Positions 1-9,192 are shown, counted from the first letter of the stretch. The stretch: 64,000 nt of DNA from Owenweeksia sp. (GCA_028277105.1 JANQHO010000120.1:1-64000), one strand, 5' to 3'. The notes: generated by a model from the sequence alone, not told the origin. Numbers and translations: made by a program.

Positions 1-1
1 T

Positions 2-91
2 TATAGTCTGTATATTGCGAGCGGGAGTTATGGTTTGGTGGAGACCGGCTCTACGATTTTAACGATTACTTACACTATGATCGATAATTAA
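2..91 (+). CDS. 3' end of a probable secreted protein (partial)
   Basis: An open frame runs in from the left edge and stops at TAA 89-91, leaving 29 residues. The visible end (VETGSTILTITYTMIDN) is an alternating hydrophobic/polar strand pattern, like the last strand of a beta-sandwich. It resembles the end of the next gene (EIVFTLYGD), whose ATG lies 4 bp after this stop, so the two are probably operon partners with similar folds. The start and most of the protein lie outside the window, so no function can be given. Confidence 0.6.
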   Translation, partial: YSLYIASGSYGLVETGSTILTITYTMIDN

Positions 92-95
92 GAGG

Positions 96-608
96 ATGAG
101 GAAGAACGTTTTTTTAATACTACAATTTATCCTGATCTTTAATTTGCTATGGAGTTATAGCAGCAGGGCCCAGGCCATCAGGTTACAGAAAAACAACTGG
201 TTTGAAGTTCTCAATGCCAGCGACCTTACTATTTCCGGAGAAGCAGGCTCAGACCTGAACCCTACTCTAGAAACTAGTACGAACTACAATCAGCTGGACA
301 TCAGAAACCTAGGTAGTACAATAAATTGGAAGGTTACGGTTAGTAAAAGAGATATCAACTGGCCTTCGGCTTTTATGCCTTTTGTAATTAGGAACAGTAA
401 CGGAACATCCTGTGGAGGCTGTACTGGCATTAATACCGGTACTTCAGTGAGCGGCTATATTCAGATCACTAACCTGGAACAGGACTTCATATATGGTACC
501 GGCAGGGTTGATGATATAGACCTTCAATTTAAAATAGAAGGTATAACCCTGGCAGTAAGCGCTCAAAATTATCAAACAGAAATAGTTTTTACCCTTTACG
601 GAGACTGA
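96..608 (+). CDS. Secreted protein of unknown function, beta-sandwich-like
   Basis: 170 residues. Residues 1-26 form a signal peptide (MRK, a hydrophobic stretch, then SRAQA cleavage), so the mature protein is exported. The rest is rich in N, T, S and G with alternating strand patterns. It has one Cys pair in a CGGC motif near residue 108, which could form a disulfide or bind a metal. There is no T9SS sorting domain. It follows the upstream partial gene by 4 bp and appears co-transcribed with it. The overall look (short exported beta domain in tandem with a similar one) recalls fimbrial or spore-coat-U-like subunits, but I do not recognise the family. The ATG at 96 is the only sensible start because the signal peptide begins there. 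Confidence 0.75.
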   Translation: MRKNVFLILQFILIFNLLWSYSSRAQAIRLQKNNWFEVLNASDLTISGEAGSDLNPTLETSTNYNQLDIRNLGSTINWKVTVSKRDINWPSAFMPFVIRNSNGTSCGGCTGINTGTSVSGYIQITNLEQDFIYGTGRVDDIDLQFKIEGITLAVSAQNYQTEIVFTLYGD

Positions 609-1277
609 TCAAATCCCTTCTGTTAGTAAAAGGGTAATCTTAACAGTTTTTTGCGGAGACTTATTATCCGGTCATGAAGGCAGGATCATTAAAAACCCAG
701 TTACATTTCTGCCAAAAAGAAGGGTATAATCATAGGATTGAATACCATATATGGTTAAAGGTATCTGTCTGAAGTTTCAGAGTCTTATATCAGTAGCTAG
801 TAGTAAAGCATTTTCCGGGAGAAAAGTATCAGTAAAATGATGTTATCAGATAATGCCAGGATACAGAGATTTACCTGAAGACTAAGAAAAAAGTAGAGTA
901 GAGGTATTTCCATACATGATAAAAAGCTAACACTACAGAAGACACACTAAAGGTTAAGCAAAAAATAAAGGAAATAGGAACAGAAATCGAATCGCTGAAA
1001 GGAAGAATAAAGCACCCGATAATAAGATTTCAAGGGGTATGCTTAATATTAACTATTACCAGGAAATCCCTCGACTTATGAAGCATTGGGATCCATATTC
1101 CAATAAGCTCAACAATAGTTGCGATAGGATGCCTTGAAATCATGAAACCCTTCATTTATATATGGTATTGATAGGAATTGCCCATATAATAATTTTTTAT
1201 CTTTACTATAAGAAGAGGATAGCCTGCCTAAAGGAAATAGGAGGGCTAAATCGTCTTTAAGGCAGGTGTAGAAATAA
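609..1277. other. Gene-poor stretch, no recognised gene
   Basis: About 670 bp between the secreted protein and a terminator. It is AT-rich with stop codons in all frames. One short frame near 953-1075 encodes a lysine-rich helical stretch (KIKEIGTEIESLKGRIKHP), and another near 1030-1135 encodes NYYQEIPRLMKHWDPYS. Neither has a convincing start or a known family. They may be remains of an eroded gene, or chance. Confidence 0.4.
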
Positions 1278-1308
1278 CAAAAGCGGCTTTAAAAGCCGCT
1301 TTTTTATT
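1278..1308. terminator. Bidirectional rho-independent terminator
   Basis: AAAGCGGC (1280-1287) pairs with GCCGCTTT (1295-1302) around a TTTAAAA loop. A T-run follows on the plus strand, and a T-rich tract (TTTTGTTATTT) on the minus strand. It could end the minus-strand 61-residue gene at 1375 and any transcript from the secreted-protein genes. Confidence 0.7.
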
Positions 1309-1374
1309 GACCTTCTGCCAATTACCCCCGCGCAGAAGGCCACAGTTAACCAAGATTAACCTTAATCTTTATAT

Positions 1375-1560
1375 TTACTTATTTGTAGAGTGAGGAAATG
1401 CATTGTCGCGATTAGTACTCGTCATAATTTCATTATTTCGGGCCAGCAACTCCTGGAGTTCCGCCTTGGAATTTTCGGTCAGTTCGTTCCACTTCGCGAG
1501 TAAATGATCTATTTCCTCGTTAGTCATTCTTTTTTTAATAGAAGAATGCGGTTTATCCAT
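1375..1560 (-). CDS. Small acidic/helical protein, unknown
   Basis: 61 residues with an ATG start. The centre (NEEIDHLLAKWNELTENSKAE) is a predicted amphipathic helix, and both ends are polar and probably disordered. There is no signal peptide and no known motif. It is divergent from an XRE-type regulator 157 bp away, with two inverted repeats between them. That arrangement is typical of a regulator and its target, or of a small toxin-antitoxin or phage-type switch. It is followed by a good terminator. Its reality rests on the ATG, the terminator and the paired layout. Confidence 0.5.
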   Translation of the reverse strand: MDKPHSSIKKRMTNEEIDHLLAKWNELTENSKAELQELLARNNEIMTSTNRDNAFPHSTNK

Positions 1561-1623
1561 ACATATATTATTTGTTAATGTGAGGTAAACTGAAAATTAT
1601 AACAGCGGGCAATAGAAATTCTT

Positions 1624-1638
1624 GCGCTAAATGTGCGC
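1624..1638. promoter_or_regulatory. Inverted repeat GCGC-N7-GCGC, possible operator
   Basis: Two GCGC half-sites (1624-1627 and 1635-1638) stand out in a very AT-rich intergenic region between the divergent 61-residue gene and the XRE regulator. Centre-to-centre spacing is 11 bp, one helical turn. Suggestive only. Confidence 0.3.
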
Positions 1639-1664
1639 TTTTTTAAATAAATTAATAAAGCAAA

Positions 1665-1683
1665 GCTATATAAAATATTTAGC
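1665..1683. promoter_or_regulatory. Imperfect palindrome upstream of XRE regulator
   Basis: GCTATATA-AAA-TATTTAGC has 8-bp arms with one mismatch and a 3-bp spacer. It lies 34 bp before the regulator's ATG, in the promoter zone. Autoregulation by the HTH protein is the simplest reading. Confidence 0.35.
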
Positions 1684-1717
1684 AAAAACAAGAAAAACTA
1701 TATATAAAAGTTAGTTG

Positions 1718-2119
1718 ATGGTTCACATAGGCAGCAAATTAAAGTACTTGATTGAAAAGAAGAGGCTTAGCAAAAAGGTTATGGCAAAGGAACTTAACAT
1801 GACTGAGGCTAACTTTTACAGGATACTTGGTAAGGAACATTTGAGGACTGACCTTTTAATTGAGTTTTGTAAACGTTTGGACGTTCATCCTTGCGATTTC
1901 TTCAAAGATTGGGAACACCCGAACCCGGAAGTCAATATGACCAACAAAGTTTTCGCCAACGATGAAAGTGTGGTTCATGAAGATGACCACGAGTACTTTC
2001 GTCCTGATATTTTCCGCAGGGCGGAAAAGCTTTACCGCGAATTACTCGATGAAAAGGATTCCAGGATTGTAGAACTGAAAGACCATATTTCTTCACTCAA
2101 AGATCGTCCGGCTAATTGA
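1718..2119 (+). CDS. XRE-family helix-turn-helix regulator
   Basis: 133 residues. Residues ~5-65 form an HTH_3/XRE domain: IGSKLKYLIEKKRLSKKVMA (helices 1-2), then KELNMTEANFYRILGKE (turn and recognition helix), then a third part with LRTDLLIEFCKRLDVHPCDFF. The C-terminus (residues ~85-130) is charged and helical with heptad-like spacing (LYRELLDEKDSRIVELKDHI), likely a coiled coil for dimerisation. A TTG lies immediately before the ATG; the ATG at 1718 is preferred. It is divergent from the small gene at 1375-1560 and ends directly against the convergent waaA stop. It probably binds DNA and controls itself and its neighbour. Confidence 0.8.
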   Translation: MVHIGSKLKYLIEKKRLSKKVMAKELNMTEANFYRILGKEHLRTDLLIEFCKRLDVHPCDFFKDWEHPNPEVNMTNKVFANDESVVHEDDHEYFRPDIFRRAEKLYRELLDEKDSRIVELKDHISSLKDRPAN

Positions 2120-3361
2120 TCAGCTTTCCAATAATCTTTTTATTGTATTAATGATAGTTTTAACCGAACCGGTTTTACTATTTGCATATCCTTTAGCTTT
2201 AGCAGATACACTTTGCAAGTGATCAGGCTGATCTAAAAAAGTTTGAATTTTTGTCAATAATTCCTCCGCTTCCCTCACCTCAAAACCAATTCCTTGTTGT
2301 AACATTTCGCCAGGCTCAATAAAAGAAGAGTGCTCAGGCCCGAAAATTACCGGTAAACCATAACCTACCGGCTCCACGGTGCTGTGAACATTACCCGAAA
2401 AACCACCTCCTATGTAAGCCAGTTGGCCAAAACGGTAAAGACGCGATAACATACCGATATTATCGATGATCAAAACCCTTGAGTTGTTTCCCGGAACAGG
2501 TTTTTGGCTGTAACGGATACAGTACTCGTTGCCAATCAGGCCGATAGTTTTCTCAATATTGTTCTCCTCTACATGATGTGGAGCCAGTATCCACTTTACA
2601 CCCGGTAAACCGCGAATAACCTCACCCAGCAGTTTATCATCGGGCGGCCAGGTACTGCCTGCCACAATGGTAAAGCTACCGGCTGTAAAATTTGTGATGT
2701 ATTCATCTTCAAAAGGAGCATTCACAATTTCCAGTACCCGGTCAAAGCGGGTATCCCCGCAAACTTCTACCTGTTCGATATCATTTTTTTGCAAAAGGAC
2801 AGCTGAAGCTTCGTTTTGCACCAAGAAACGCGAAACGGATTGAAGTACTTTTTTAAAAAAGGCATTTGCCGGTTTTCGGAAATAAATATGATCAGGCCGG
2901 AAAATAGCCGGGGCTACGATTAGGGGAATATTTCTCTTCTTCAATTTTAGGAAATAGTTAGGCCATATTTCATATTTTATGAAAAAAGCCAGTTCAGGCT
3001 TTACTATATCCAAAAAAGCGGTGGCGTTAGAGGGAGTATCTATGGGTAGGTATGCAACGGCATCAATCAGAGATTCTTCCTTAAAGTGCTCATAACCGCT
3101 GGGCGAAAAAAAAGTGATCAAAAAAGAGTGCTCTTTAAAAGATTGTCGCGCTTCTCTTATAATAGGTAAGCCCTGTTCCATTTCGCCCAGAGAAGCTGCG
3201 TGAAACCATATGATACGACTTGAATTCTCCGTTTTTTCAGCCAGGTGTTTTTGCCAGTGCCTACGCCCGGCTACAAATTTTTTAGCCTTGGAATTTTTTA
3301 TCGAAGCCAGCTTAACGGCAAAAGCATAAAGCCCAACAGAAATATTGTAAAAAAAGTGCAT
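2120..3361 (-). CDS. waaA: 3-deoxy-D-manno-octulosonic acid (Kdo) transferase
   Basis: 413 residues, the usual length for WaaA/KdtA. It moves Kdo from CMP-Kdo onto lipid A precursor at the inner face of the inner membrane, an essential early step of LPS core synthesis. Residues 1-20 are hydrophobic and fit the N-terminal membrane anchor. Residues ~30-200 match the Kdo-transferase N-terminal domain, with ASLGEMEQG carrying the family's catalytic Glu. Residues ~210-400 are the GT-B nucleotide-sugar domain (VAGSTWPPDD, LAPHHVEE, YIGGGFSGNVHSTVEP). The ATG overlaps the stop of the upstream barrel gene by one base, so the two are translationally coupled. Confidence 0.95.
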   Translation of the reverse strand: MHFFYNISVGLYAFAVKLASIKNSKAKKFVAGRRHWQKHLAEKTENSSRIIWFHAASLGEMEQGLPIIREARQSFKEHSFLITFFSPSGYEHFKEESLIDAVAYLPIDTPSNATAFLDIVKPELAFFIKYEIWPNYFLKLKKRNIPLIVAPAIFRPDHIYFRKPANAFFKKVLQSVSRFLVQNEASAVLLQKNDIEQVEVCGDTRFDRVLEIVNAPFEDEYITNFTAGSFTIVAGSTWPPDDKLLGEVIRGLPGVKWILAPHHVEENNIEKTIGLIGNEYCIRYSQKPVPGNNSRVLIIDNIGMLSRLYRFGQLAYIGGGFSGNVHSTVEPVGYGLPVIFGPEHSSFIEPGEMLQQGIGFEVREAEELLTKIQTFLDQPDHLQSVSAKAKGYANSKTGSVKTIINTIKRLLES

Positions 3362-4122
3362 TAATCAAAGTAATAAGTCTGCCCCCCTTTGTCTTGATAA
3401 ATCGGCAGATACCATCTCAGGGTGATGCCATATAGAAGATCGGTCCTGGTATCATTTTCTGTAGTTCCTGTACCATAGCTGTAACCCCTTAGGTTTTGGG
3501 TAAAGGCCTGCATAAAGTCAAAAGAAATGTCAAAATTGATCCTGCGTTGCGAAGAAAGGTAAGTATAACCTATTGATTGTTTGATGTAAGGTCCCGCTGT
3601 TAGCAGATCATAACCCTTGCTAAATTCTTCATCTACAAGTTGTGCCACGTCATTCCCGGGATTGATATTTTCTACCCAGTGCCACATATAACCTCCACCT
3701 ATATATAAAGAAAGGCCTGAATTGGCATTTACACCAATAAAATTAAATACTTTACCCAATTTTCCACCGTAAGAAATCCCCCTTTGAGCAACGGAAACAT
3801 TGGCAAAATTACCGGCTGAGTTAAGTATCGAACCATTTCCGGTGAGCAAAGGCAACAGTATTTGAGCGGAATTTTTCACTTCGTTTCCAAACAGAAAAGA
3901 GCCATCTACCCCAAAAGCAAAGTTTGAAGAAGTCTTATAGCTGCATCCCACTCCAATATTATAGTTGATGCCAAAACGCTCTTCCATATCACCTCCCGGC
4001 ATTTGTGTACCGGCTGAAATCTCTATCAGATAGGCAGGTTGACCTTTATCTTTATTTTCCTGGGCATGGGTAACAGGGAAAAACAAGAAGCATACTATAG
4101 TAAGTATAATTATACTGCGCAT
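3361..4122 (-). CDS. Outer-membrane beta-barrel protein, conserved hypothetical
   Basis: 253 residues from the ATG at 4122; an in-frame TTG lies 3 codons upstream. Residues 1-21 are a signal peptide (MRSIIILTIVCFLFFPVTHA then Q). The mature protein alternates aromatic/hydrophobic and polar residues in strands such as LIEISAGTQMPGG, AFGVDGSFLFG and LYIGGGYMWHW. The last strand ends TYYFD, the C-terminal aromatic typical of outer-membrane barrels. It overlaps waaA by one base and is presumably co-transcribed, which would fit a role at the LPS layer. No specific function can be assigned. Confidence 0.8.
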   Translation of the reverse strand: MRSIIILTIVCFLFFPVTHAQENKDKGQPAYLIEISAGTQMPGGDMEERFGINYNIGVGCSYKTSSNFAFGVDGSFLFGNEVKNSAQILLPLLTGNGSILNSAGNFANVSVAQRGISYGGKLGKVFNFIGVNANSGLSLYIGGGYMWHWVENINPGNDVAQLVDEEFSKGYDLLTAGPYIKQSIGYTYLSSQRRINFDISFDFMQAFTQNLRGYSYGTGTTENDTRTDLLYGITLRWYLPIYQDKGGQTYYFD

Positions 4123-4160
4123 ATACGGCAAATTTAAGCTTTCAATAATATACCTATCCC

Positions 4161-4168
4161 TATATTTG
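4161..4168 (+). promoter_or_regulatory. Possible -7 element TATATTTG for the sugar-nucleotide operon
   Basis: This is an exact match to the Bacteroidota TAnnTTTG element, 12 bp before the ATG at 4181. No clear TTG -33 element is seen at the right distance. The transcript would have a very short leader. Confidence 0.4.
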
Positions 4169-4180
4169 TTCCCTTAAAAT

Positions 4181-5323
4181 ATGTTGATGAATAATATACA
4201 GATGGTTGACCTGCTCAGCCAGTATGAAAAAATCAAGAACGAGATAGATACAGCCATTACCGATGTTGTTCGTTCTTCAGCCTACATTAACGGTCCCGAA
4301 GTCAAAAAATTTCAAGCAGAACTAGAAGAATACCTCAGGGTAAAACACGTAATCCCTTGTGCTAACGGCACAGATGCCTTGCAGGTTGTTATGATGGCAT
4401 TGAACCTGAAACCCGGAGATGAAGTAATTACACCTTCATTCACCTACATTGCAACCGTAGAGGTGATTGCCCTTTTAAAACTGACCCCGGTTTTAGTTGA
4501 CGTTGATCCCGATACCTTTTGTATAGATACAGAACAAATAAAAAAAGCTATAACACCTGATACCAAGGCTATTGTACCAGTACACCTTTTCGGGCAATGC
4601 GCTAATATGGAGGAGATCACGGACATAGCCCGCGAACATGACCTTTTCGTGATTGAAGATACCGCTCAGGCCATCGGAGCAGATTATACTTTCAGCGATG
4701 GTCGTACTGCTAAAGCCGGAACCATAGGTGATGCAGGAGCTACCTCATTTTTTCCCAGTAAAAATTTGGGATGCTATGGCGATGGGGGGGCTATTTTTAC
4801 CAACAATGATGAACTGGCTGCGCGTATAAGGATGATCGTAAATCACGGACAATCTAAAAGATACTACCACGATGATATTGGCGTTAACTCCCGTTTAGAT
4901 AGTATACAGGCCGCTATACTCCGGAGAAAACTGCCTCATCTCGATACATACAATACTAATCGCAATAAAGCAGCTGCGCATTACAACAAAGCTTTTACAG
5001 ACAACCCTCATATTAAAACACCGGTGAGAGCAGCGTATAGCAGTCATGTTTTTCATCAGTATACCTTGCAGCTTTTTGGAGTAGACAGAGACGGACTAAA
5101 GGAATACCTCAGTGAAAAAGGCATTCCTGCCATGATCTATTATCCCGTTCCGGCTCACAAGCAAAAAGCCTATCAGAATGCACAATTCGATAACAGCGAT
5201 TTTCCTGTTACCGATGAGCTTTCAGAAAAAGTGATCTCCCTCCCGATGCACTCAGAACTCAATGAAGAACAATTGGAATTTATCAGTAGCTCCGTACTGG
5301 AATACATAAATCAAAATAATTAA
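4181..5323 (+). CDS. DegT/DnrJ/EryC1/StrS sugar aminotransferase
   Basis: 380 residues. A PLP enzyme that transaminates a keto sugar nucleotide, usually during synthesis of an amino sugar for O-antigen or capsule. The N-terminal IQMVDLLSQYEKIKNEID is typical of the WlbE/PglE-like branch. CANGTDALQ binds the cofactor phosphate, VIEDTAQAIGA carries the Asp that contacts the PLP ring nitrogen, and FFPSKNLGCYGDGGA contains the Schiff-base Lys (about residue 194). The ATG at 4187 is an alternative start. It is the first gene of a same-strand run with ugd, a UDP-glucuronate decarboxylase and galE; the next ATG is 2 bp after its stop. The exact substrate cannot be told from sequence. Confidence 0.93.
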   Translation: MLMNNIQMVDLLSQYEKIKNEIDTAITDVVRSSAYINGPEVKKFQAELEEYLRVKHVIPCANGTDALQVVMMALNLKPGDEVITPSFTYIATVEVIALLKLTPVLVDVDPDTFCIDTEQIKKAITPDTKAIVPVHLFGQCANMEEITDIAREHDLFVIEDTAQAIGADYTFSDGRTAKAGTIGDAGATSFFPSKNLGCYGDGGAIFTNNDELAARIRMIVNHGQSKRYYHDDIGVNSRLDSIQAAILRRKLPHLDTYNTNRNKAAAHYNKAFTDNPHIKTPVRAAYSSHVFHQYTLQLFGVDRDGLKEYLSEKGIPAMIYYPVPAHKQKAYQNAQFDNSDFPVTDELSEKVISLPMHSELNEEQLEFISSSVLEYINQNN

Positions 5324-5325
5324 AA

Positions 5326-6651
5326 ATGAAAATAGTAGTAGTAGGAACGGGCTATGTAGGTTTAGTTACAGGTACATGTCTTGCCGATGTAGGTATAGAC
5401 GTGATTTGTGTTGATGTTAATAAAGAAAAAATAGAAAACCTTAAAAAAGGCATTCTTCCCATATATGAGCCAGGGCTCGATAAACTGGTGCATCGCAATT
5501 TTAAGAAAGGTCGTTTGCAGTTCAGTACAGATTTACCCCATAGTATTAAAGGAGCTGACGTGGCTTTTATAGCGGTTGGAACTCCTCCGGGAGAAGATGG
5601 CAGTGCCGACCTGCAGTACGTTTTGGCAGTGGCCCGTGAAATCGGTGAAAATATGAATGACTACGGTGTAATAGTCACCAAGTCAACAGTTCCCGTTGGA
5701 ACTGCAGCCAAAGTAAAGGGAGAAATTGAGGAAGCCTTAAACCGTAGAGGAGTTGATATTCCTTTTGATGTAGCTTCTAACCCTGAATTCCTGAAAGAAG
5801 GAGCGGCTGTAAATGATTTTATGAAACCAGACCGCATAGTAGTAGGAGTAGAAAGCGAAAGAGCCCGTGAAATACTGACCCAATTATACCATCCGTTTAC
5901 CCTGAACGGCCATCCGGTAATATTTATGGACATTCCATCAGCTGAAATGACCAAATATGCCGCTAATGCCATGCTGGCCACCAAAATCAGCTTTATGAAT
6001 GATATCGCCAATTTGTGTGAGATCATGGGAGCCGATGTGAACTTGGTACGCAAGGGAATCGGTTCCGATCCTAGAATAGGGAATAAGTTTATTTATCCTG
6101 GTATAGGTTATGGAGGAAGTTGCTTCCCTAAAGACGTAAAAGCCCTTATCCGTACTGCCCGGGAAAATGATTATCCTATGCGTATTCTGCAATCGGTAGA
6201 AGATGTAAACGATGATCAAAAATCAGTGCTGTTTAACAAAGTAAAAAACGAGTTTGGCGACCTCAATGGAAAGCATTTTGCCATTTGGGGCTTATCTTTT
6301 AAACCCAATACTGATGATATGCGAGAGGCGCCTTCTGTAGTTATAATTGAGCAATTACTGGCTCATGGTGCCACCGTAACAGCTTATGACCCCGTAGCTA
6401 TGGATGAAGCTAAACACAGCCTTGGCAACCAAATAAATTACGCAGAAAATGAATATCAGGCACTGGAGAATGCCGATGCCCTTTTAGTGGTTACTGAGTG
6501 GAGCGAGTTCCGCATACCTGACTTTGGTGAGATCAAAGCTAAACTCAACAACCCTCTCATATTTGACGGAAGAAATATTTTTGAGCATTCTGTAATGCAA
6601 AAAGAGGGTATTGAGTACCATTGCATAGGGGTTAAAACTATCAACCAGTGA
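5326..6651 (+). CDS. ugd: UDP-glucose 6-dehydrogenase
   Basis: 441 residues. It oxidises UDP-glucose to UDP-glucuronate using two NAD+ in the cytoplasm. The N-terminal Rossmann motif is [29 protein letters not shown] and [10 protein letters not shown] are family signatures. [10 protein letters not shown] holds the catalytic cysteine at about residue 266. The C-terminal UDP-binding domain includes [17 protein letters not shown]. The product is the direct substrate of the next gene, which overlaps by 4 bp (GTGA), so the two steps are coupled in one operon. GDP-mannose dehydrogenase is a less likely alternative because the partner is a UDP-glucuronate decarboxylase. Confidence 0.95.
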   Translation: MKIVVVGTGYVGLVTGTCLADVGIDVICVDVNKEKIENLKKGILPIYEPGLDKLVHRNFKKGRLQFSTDLPHSIKGADVAFIAVGTPPGEDGSADLQYVLAVAREIGENMNDYGVIVTKSTVPVGTAAKVKGEIEEALNRRGVDIPFDVASNPEFLKEGAAVNDFMKPDRIVVGVESERAREILTQLYHPFTLNGHPVIFMDIPSAEMTKYAANAMLATKISFMNDIANLCEIMGADVNLVRKGIGSDPRIGNKFIYPGIGYGGSCFPKDVKALIRTARENDYPMRILQSVEDVNDDQKSVLFNKVKNEFGDLNGKHFAIWGLSFKPNTDDMREAPSVVIIEQLLAHGATVTAYDPVAMDEAKHSLGNQINYAENEYQALENADALLVVTEWSEFRIPDFGEIKAKLNNPLIFDGRNIFEHSVMQKEGIEYHCIGVKTINQ

Positions 6652-7640
6652 AAAGAATACTGATAACCGGGGCAGCAGGCTTCTTAGGTTCACATTTGTG
6701 CGACCGCTTCATAAAAGAAGGCTATCGTGTAGTGGGCATGGACAATCTTATTACCGGTGATCTGAAGAACATTGAGCACCTCTTTAAACTAGAGGAGTTT
6801 GAGTTCTACCACCAAGATGTTTCTACCTTCATCCACGTTCCCGGTTCATTGGACTACATATTGCATTTTGCTTCTCCGGCCAGCCCTATAGATTATCTCA
6901 AGATCCCGATACAAACCCTCAAAGTCGGCTCGCTGGGGACCCATAATTGCCTGGGGTTAGCCATGGCCAAAGGAGCGCGTATACTGGTTGCCTCTACTTC
7001 CGAAGTTTATGGCGATCCTACAGTACATCCTCAAACCGAAGAATATTGGGGTAATGTAAACCCGGTAGGTCCGCGGGGAGTTTACGATGAGGCCAAGCGC
7101 TTTCAGGAAGCCATGACAATGGCTTATCACACTTACCACGGCCTTGAAACCAGGATAGTGAGGATATTCAACACCTACGGCCCGAGGATGAGATTAAATG
7201 ACGGGCGTGTTTTACCGGCTTTCATCGGCCAGGCTTTGCGGGGTGAAGATCTCACCGTTTTCGGAGATGGTTCTCAAACCCGTTCTTTCTGTTACGTTGA
7301 CGATCTGATAGAAGGTATTTACCGCCTGTTATTAAGTGACTACCCTCACCCGGTTAATATCGGCAATCCGGATGAGATCACTATTGGCGATTTTGCCGAA
7401 GAGATCATTAAACTTACCGGAACAGACCAAAAAATAGTATATAAACCTTTACCCAAAGACGATCCTACCCAGCGCAGACCCGACATCAGTAAAGCCAGGG
7501 AGATTTTAAGTTGGGAACCTAAAGTGAACCGGGCCGAAGGACTTAAAATAACCTACGAATACTTCAAAAGCCTACCGGAGGAAGAGCTCTACAAAAAAGA
7601 ACACAAAGATTTTGAGGCTTATATTCGTAAGTCTAAGTGA
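6648..7640 (+). CDS. UDP-glucuronate decarboxylase (UDP-xylose synthase)
   Basis: 330 residues, GTG start overlapping ugd by 4 bp. An extended short-chain dehydrogenase that converts UDP-glucuronate to UDP-xylose. The NAD site is [16 protein letters not shown]. The family-specific stretch is [20 protein letters not shown], and the active site has STSEVYGDP and YDEAKRFQE (Tyr-X3-Lys). [17 protein letters not shown] completes the UXS signature. Pairing with ugd gives a UDP-glucose to UDP-glucuronate to UDP-xylose branch, suggesting xylose in the cell's surface glycan or protein glycosylation. It overlaps the following reading frame by 4 bp if that gene starts at GTG. Confidence 0.93.
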   Translation: MKRILITGAAGFLGSHLCDRFIKEGYRVVGMDNLITGDLKNIEHLFKLEEFEFYHQDVSTFIHVPGSLDYILHFASPASPIDYLKIPIQTLKVGSLGTHNCLGLAMAKGARILVASTSEVYGDPTVHPQTEEYWGNVNPVGPRGVYDEAKRFQEAMTMAYHTYHGLETRIVRIFNTYGPRMRLNDGRVLPAFIGQALRGEDLTVFGDGSQTRSFCYVDDLIEGIYRLLLSDYPHPVNIGNPDEITIGDFAEEIIKLTGTDQKIVYKPLPKDDPTQRRPDISKAREILSWEPKVNRAEGLKITYEYFKSLPEEELYKKEHKDFEAYIRKSK

Positions 7641-7645
7641 ATTCC

Positions 7646-8671
7646 ATGAAGAAAATACTGGTTACCGGAGGTTTGGGCTATATCGGCTCACATACAGTGG
7701 TTGAATTGATCAAGGCCGGATATGAACCGGTAGTGATCGACAATCTTTCGGAATCGGATTACGAAGTAAAAGGCCGGATTGAACAGATCGTAGGGCGGGA
7801 AATTATTTTTGAGCAGGTAGAGATGTGTGAGAAAGCCGAACTGCAGGCCTGCTTTGCAAGATATCCGGAACTACTCGGTATTATTCATTTTGCCGCTTTT
7901 TTACTGGTAGACGAATCGGTAAACCAACCCCTGAAATACTACCGTAACAATCTTCTTTCTACCATTAATTTATTGGTGTGCATGATAGAGTATAAGGTTC
8001 ATCCTGTAGTGTTTTCTTCTTCCTGTACGGTTTACGGCAATCCTGAAAAATTGCCTGTTGACGAGAGCGCTCCCATTCAACCGGCTGTATCGCCTTATGG
8101 CAATACCAAGCAAATAGGGGAAGATATTTTACGCGATGCGGCTAAAGCCAATGAGATCAAAGTGATCTCTCTCCGCTATTTCAATCCCATTGGTGCGCAC
8201 GAGAGTGCATTGATCGGAGAATTCCAGGATGGTCCACCTCACCATCTGGTACCTTATATAACTGAAACAGCGCGCGGCTTACGCCAGGAACTAAGGGTTT
8301 TTGGCAAGGATTGGAACACTCACGATGGCACTTGTATTCGCGATTACATTCACGTAGTAGACGTTGCCAAAGCTCATATTAGTGCTGTAGAGCGTTTGCT
8401 GCAAAACGCCACTCAAGAAAAATTCGAGGTCTTTAACCTGGGTATGGGGGTTGGAGTGTCTGTATTGGATATGATCAAAGCCTTTGAAGAAGCTACCGGA
8501 ATTGCTATCCCTTATTCTTTTGCTCCCCGAAGGGCTGGTGATGTAGAAGCTGTATATGCTGATACAGCCAAAGCAAATGAAATCTTAGGCTGGCAAACCG
8601 AAAAATCCCTGGCCGATGCCATGCGCGATGCCTGGCGCTGGGAGCAGGCATTGGATGAAGAAAAATCTTAA
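7646..8671 (+). CDS. galE: UDP-glucose 4-epimerase
   Basis: 341 residues from the ATG at 7646 (MKKILVTGGLGYIGSHTV). A GTG three codons earlier overlaps the previous gene and is less likely. It interconverts UDP-glucose and UDP-galactose with tightly bound NAD. Key parts are GGLGYIGSH (NAD binding), FSSSCTVYGNP with the catalytic Ser/Thr, and SPYGNTKQIGED with Tyr-X3-Lys. RYFNPIGAHESALIGE and the CIRDYIHVVDVA stretch are typical of GalE. It ends the four-gene sugar-nucleotide run. Its stop overlaps the convergent barrel gene by 4 bp. Confidence 0.95.
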   Translation: MKKILVTGGLGYIGSHTVVELIKAGYEPVVIDNLSESDYEVKGRIEQIVGREIIFEQVEMCEKAELQACFARYPELLGIIHFAAFLLVDESVNQPLKYYRNNLLSTINLLVCMIEYKVHPVVFSSSCTVYGNPEKLPVDESAPIQPAVSPYGNTKQIGEDILRDAAKANEIKVISLRYFNPIGAHESALIGEFQDGPPHHLVPYITETARGLRQELRVFGKDWNTHDGTCIRDYIHVVDVAKAHISAVERLLQNATQEKFEVFNLGMGVGVSVLDMIKAFEEATGIAIPYSFAPRRAGDVEAVYADTAKANEILGWQTEKSLADAMRDAWRWEQALDEEKS

Positions 8672-9192
8672 AAACCGATCCCCAATTTGAGCATTGGTAT
8701 TGGATCTCCAGAATGCTCATAATGCCCCGTTTGGGAAAAGTCTCCAAAATGCATTAGAATACCCGCACCTATGGTATATCTTATTTTTCCTGTTTTAAAC
8801 TTGTAATCAAGGCTGTTGAACCACAGATAATTCCCGTCTTCCATAGTTCCTCCGATATAAGGATCATCAGAAGAGCCTAGCCTGAAAAAGGGGCTTTCAA
8901 AAATGTAGCTGGCATTGGAGCTTAATTCCAAAGCGTGTTTTTCATTAAACTGGTATCCTGCCGACAGTCCAAACTGTAGGGTCATTGCATTTTCCCAATT
9001 AAAAATGTGGCCTACACCAATTTTTGGCGCCAGATAAAGCGGGCTGGTTTTAGAAAGTTGGAATTTGTAGGAGGTAGACAATCCTATACCTGTGAAATTA
9101 GAGCCGCCTGCTTCTAAATCTAGTTGGATCTGGCTGAAAAGGCTGAGGGAAGAAAAGGTAAGCAAAGCAATAAAAAGAGTTTTCCTCATCAT
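8668..9192 (-). CDS. Small outer-membrane beta-barrel-like protein
   Basis: 174 residues. It has a signal peptide (MMRKTLFIALLTFSSLSLFS then Q). The remainder consists of alternating strands (GIGLSTSYKFQL, LYLAPKIGVGHIF, MTLQFGLSAGYQF) with aromatic residues at strand ends and a final Phe, as in porin-like barrels. It sits on the opposite strand inside the sugar-nucleotide region, convergent with galE and overlapping its stop by 4 bp. It also diverges from rfbB by about 75 bp. Two in-frame ATGs at the start are equally possible. Function unknown. Confidence 0.75.
   Translation of the reverse strand: MMRKTLFIALLTFSSLSLFSQIQLDLEAGGSNFTGIGLSTSYKFQLSKTSPLYLAPKIGVGHIFNWENAMTLQFGLSAGYQFNEKHALELSSNASYIFESPFFRLGSSDDPYIGGTMEDGNYLWFNSLDYKFKTGKIRYTIGAGILMHFGDFSQTGHYEHSGDPIPMLKLGIGF

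Noticed and set aside
5661-6053. A 130-codon open frame antisense to ugd
   Set aside because: No motif or signal, and ugd has a continuous family match across the same bases.
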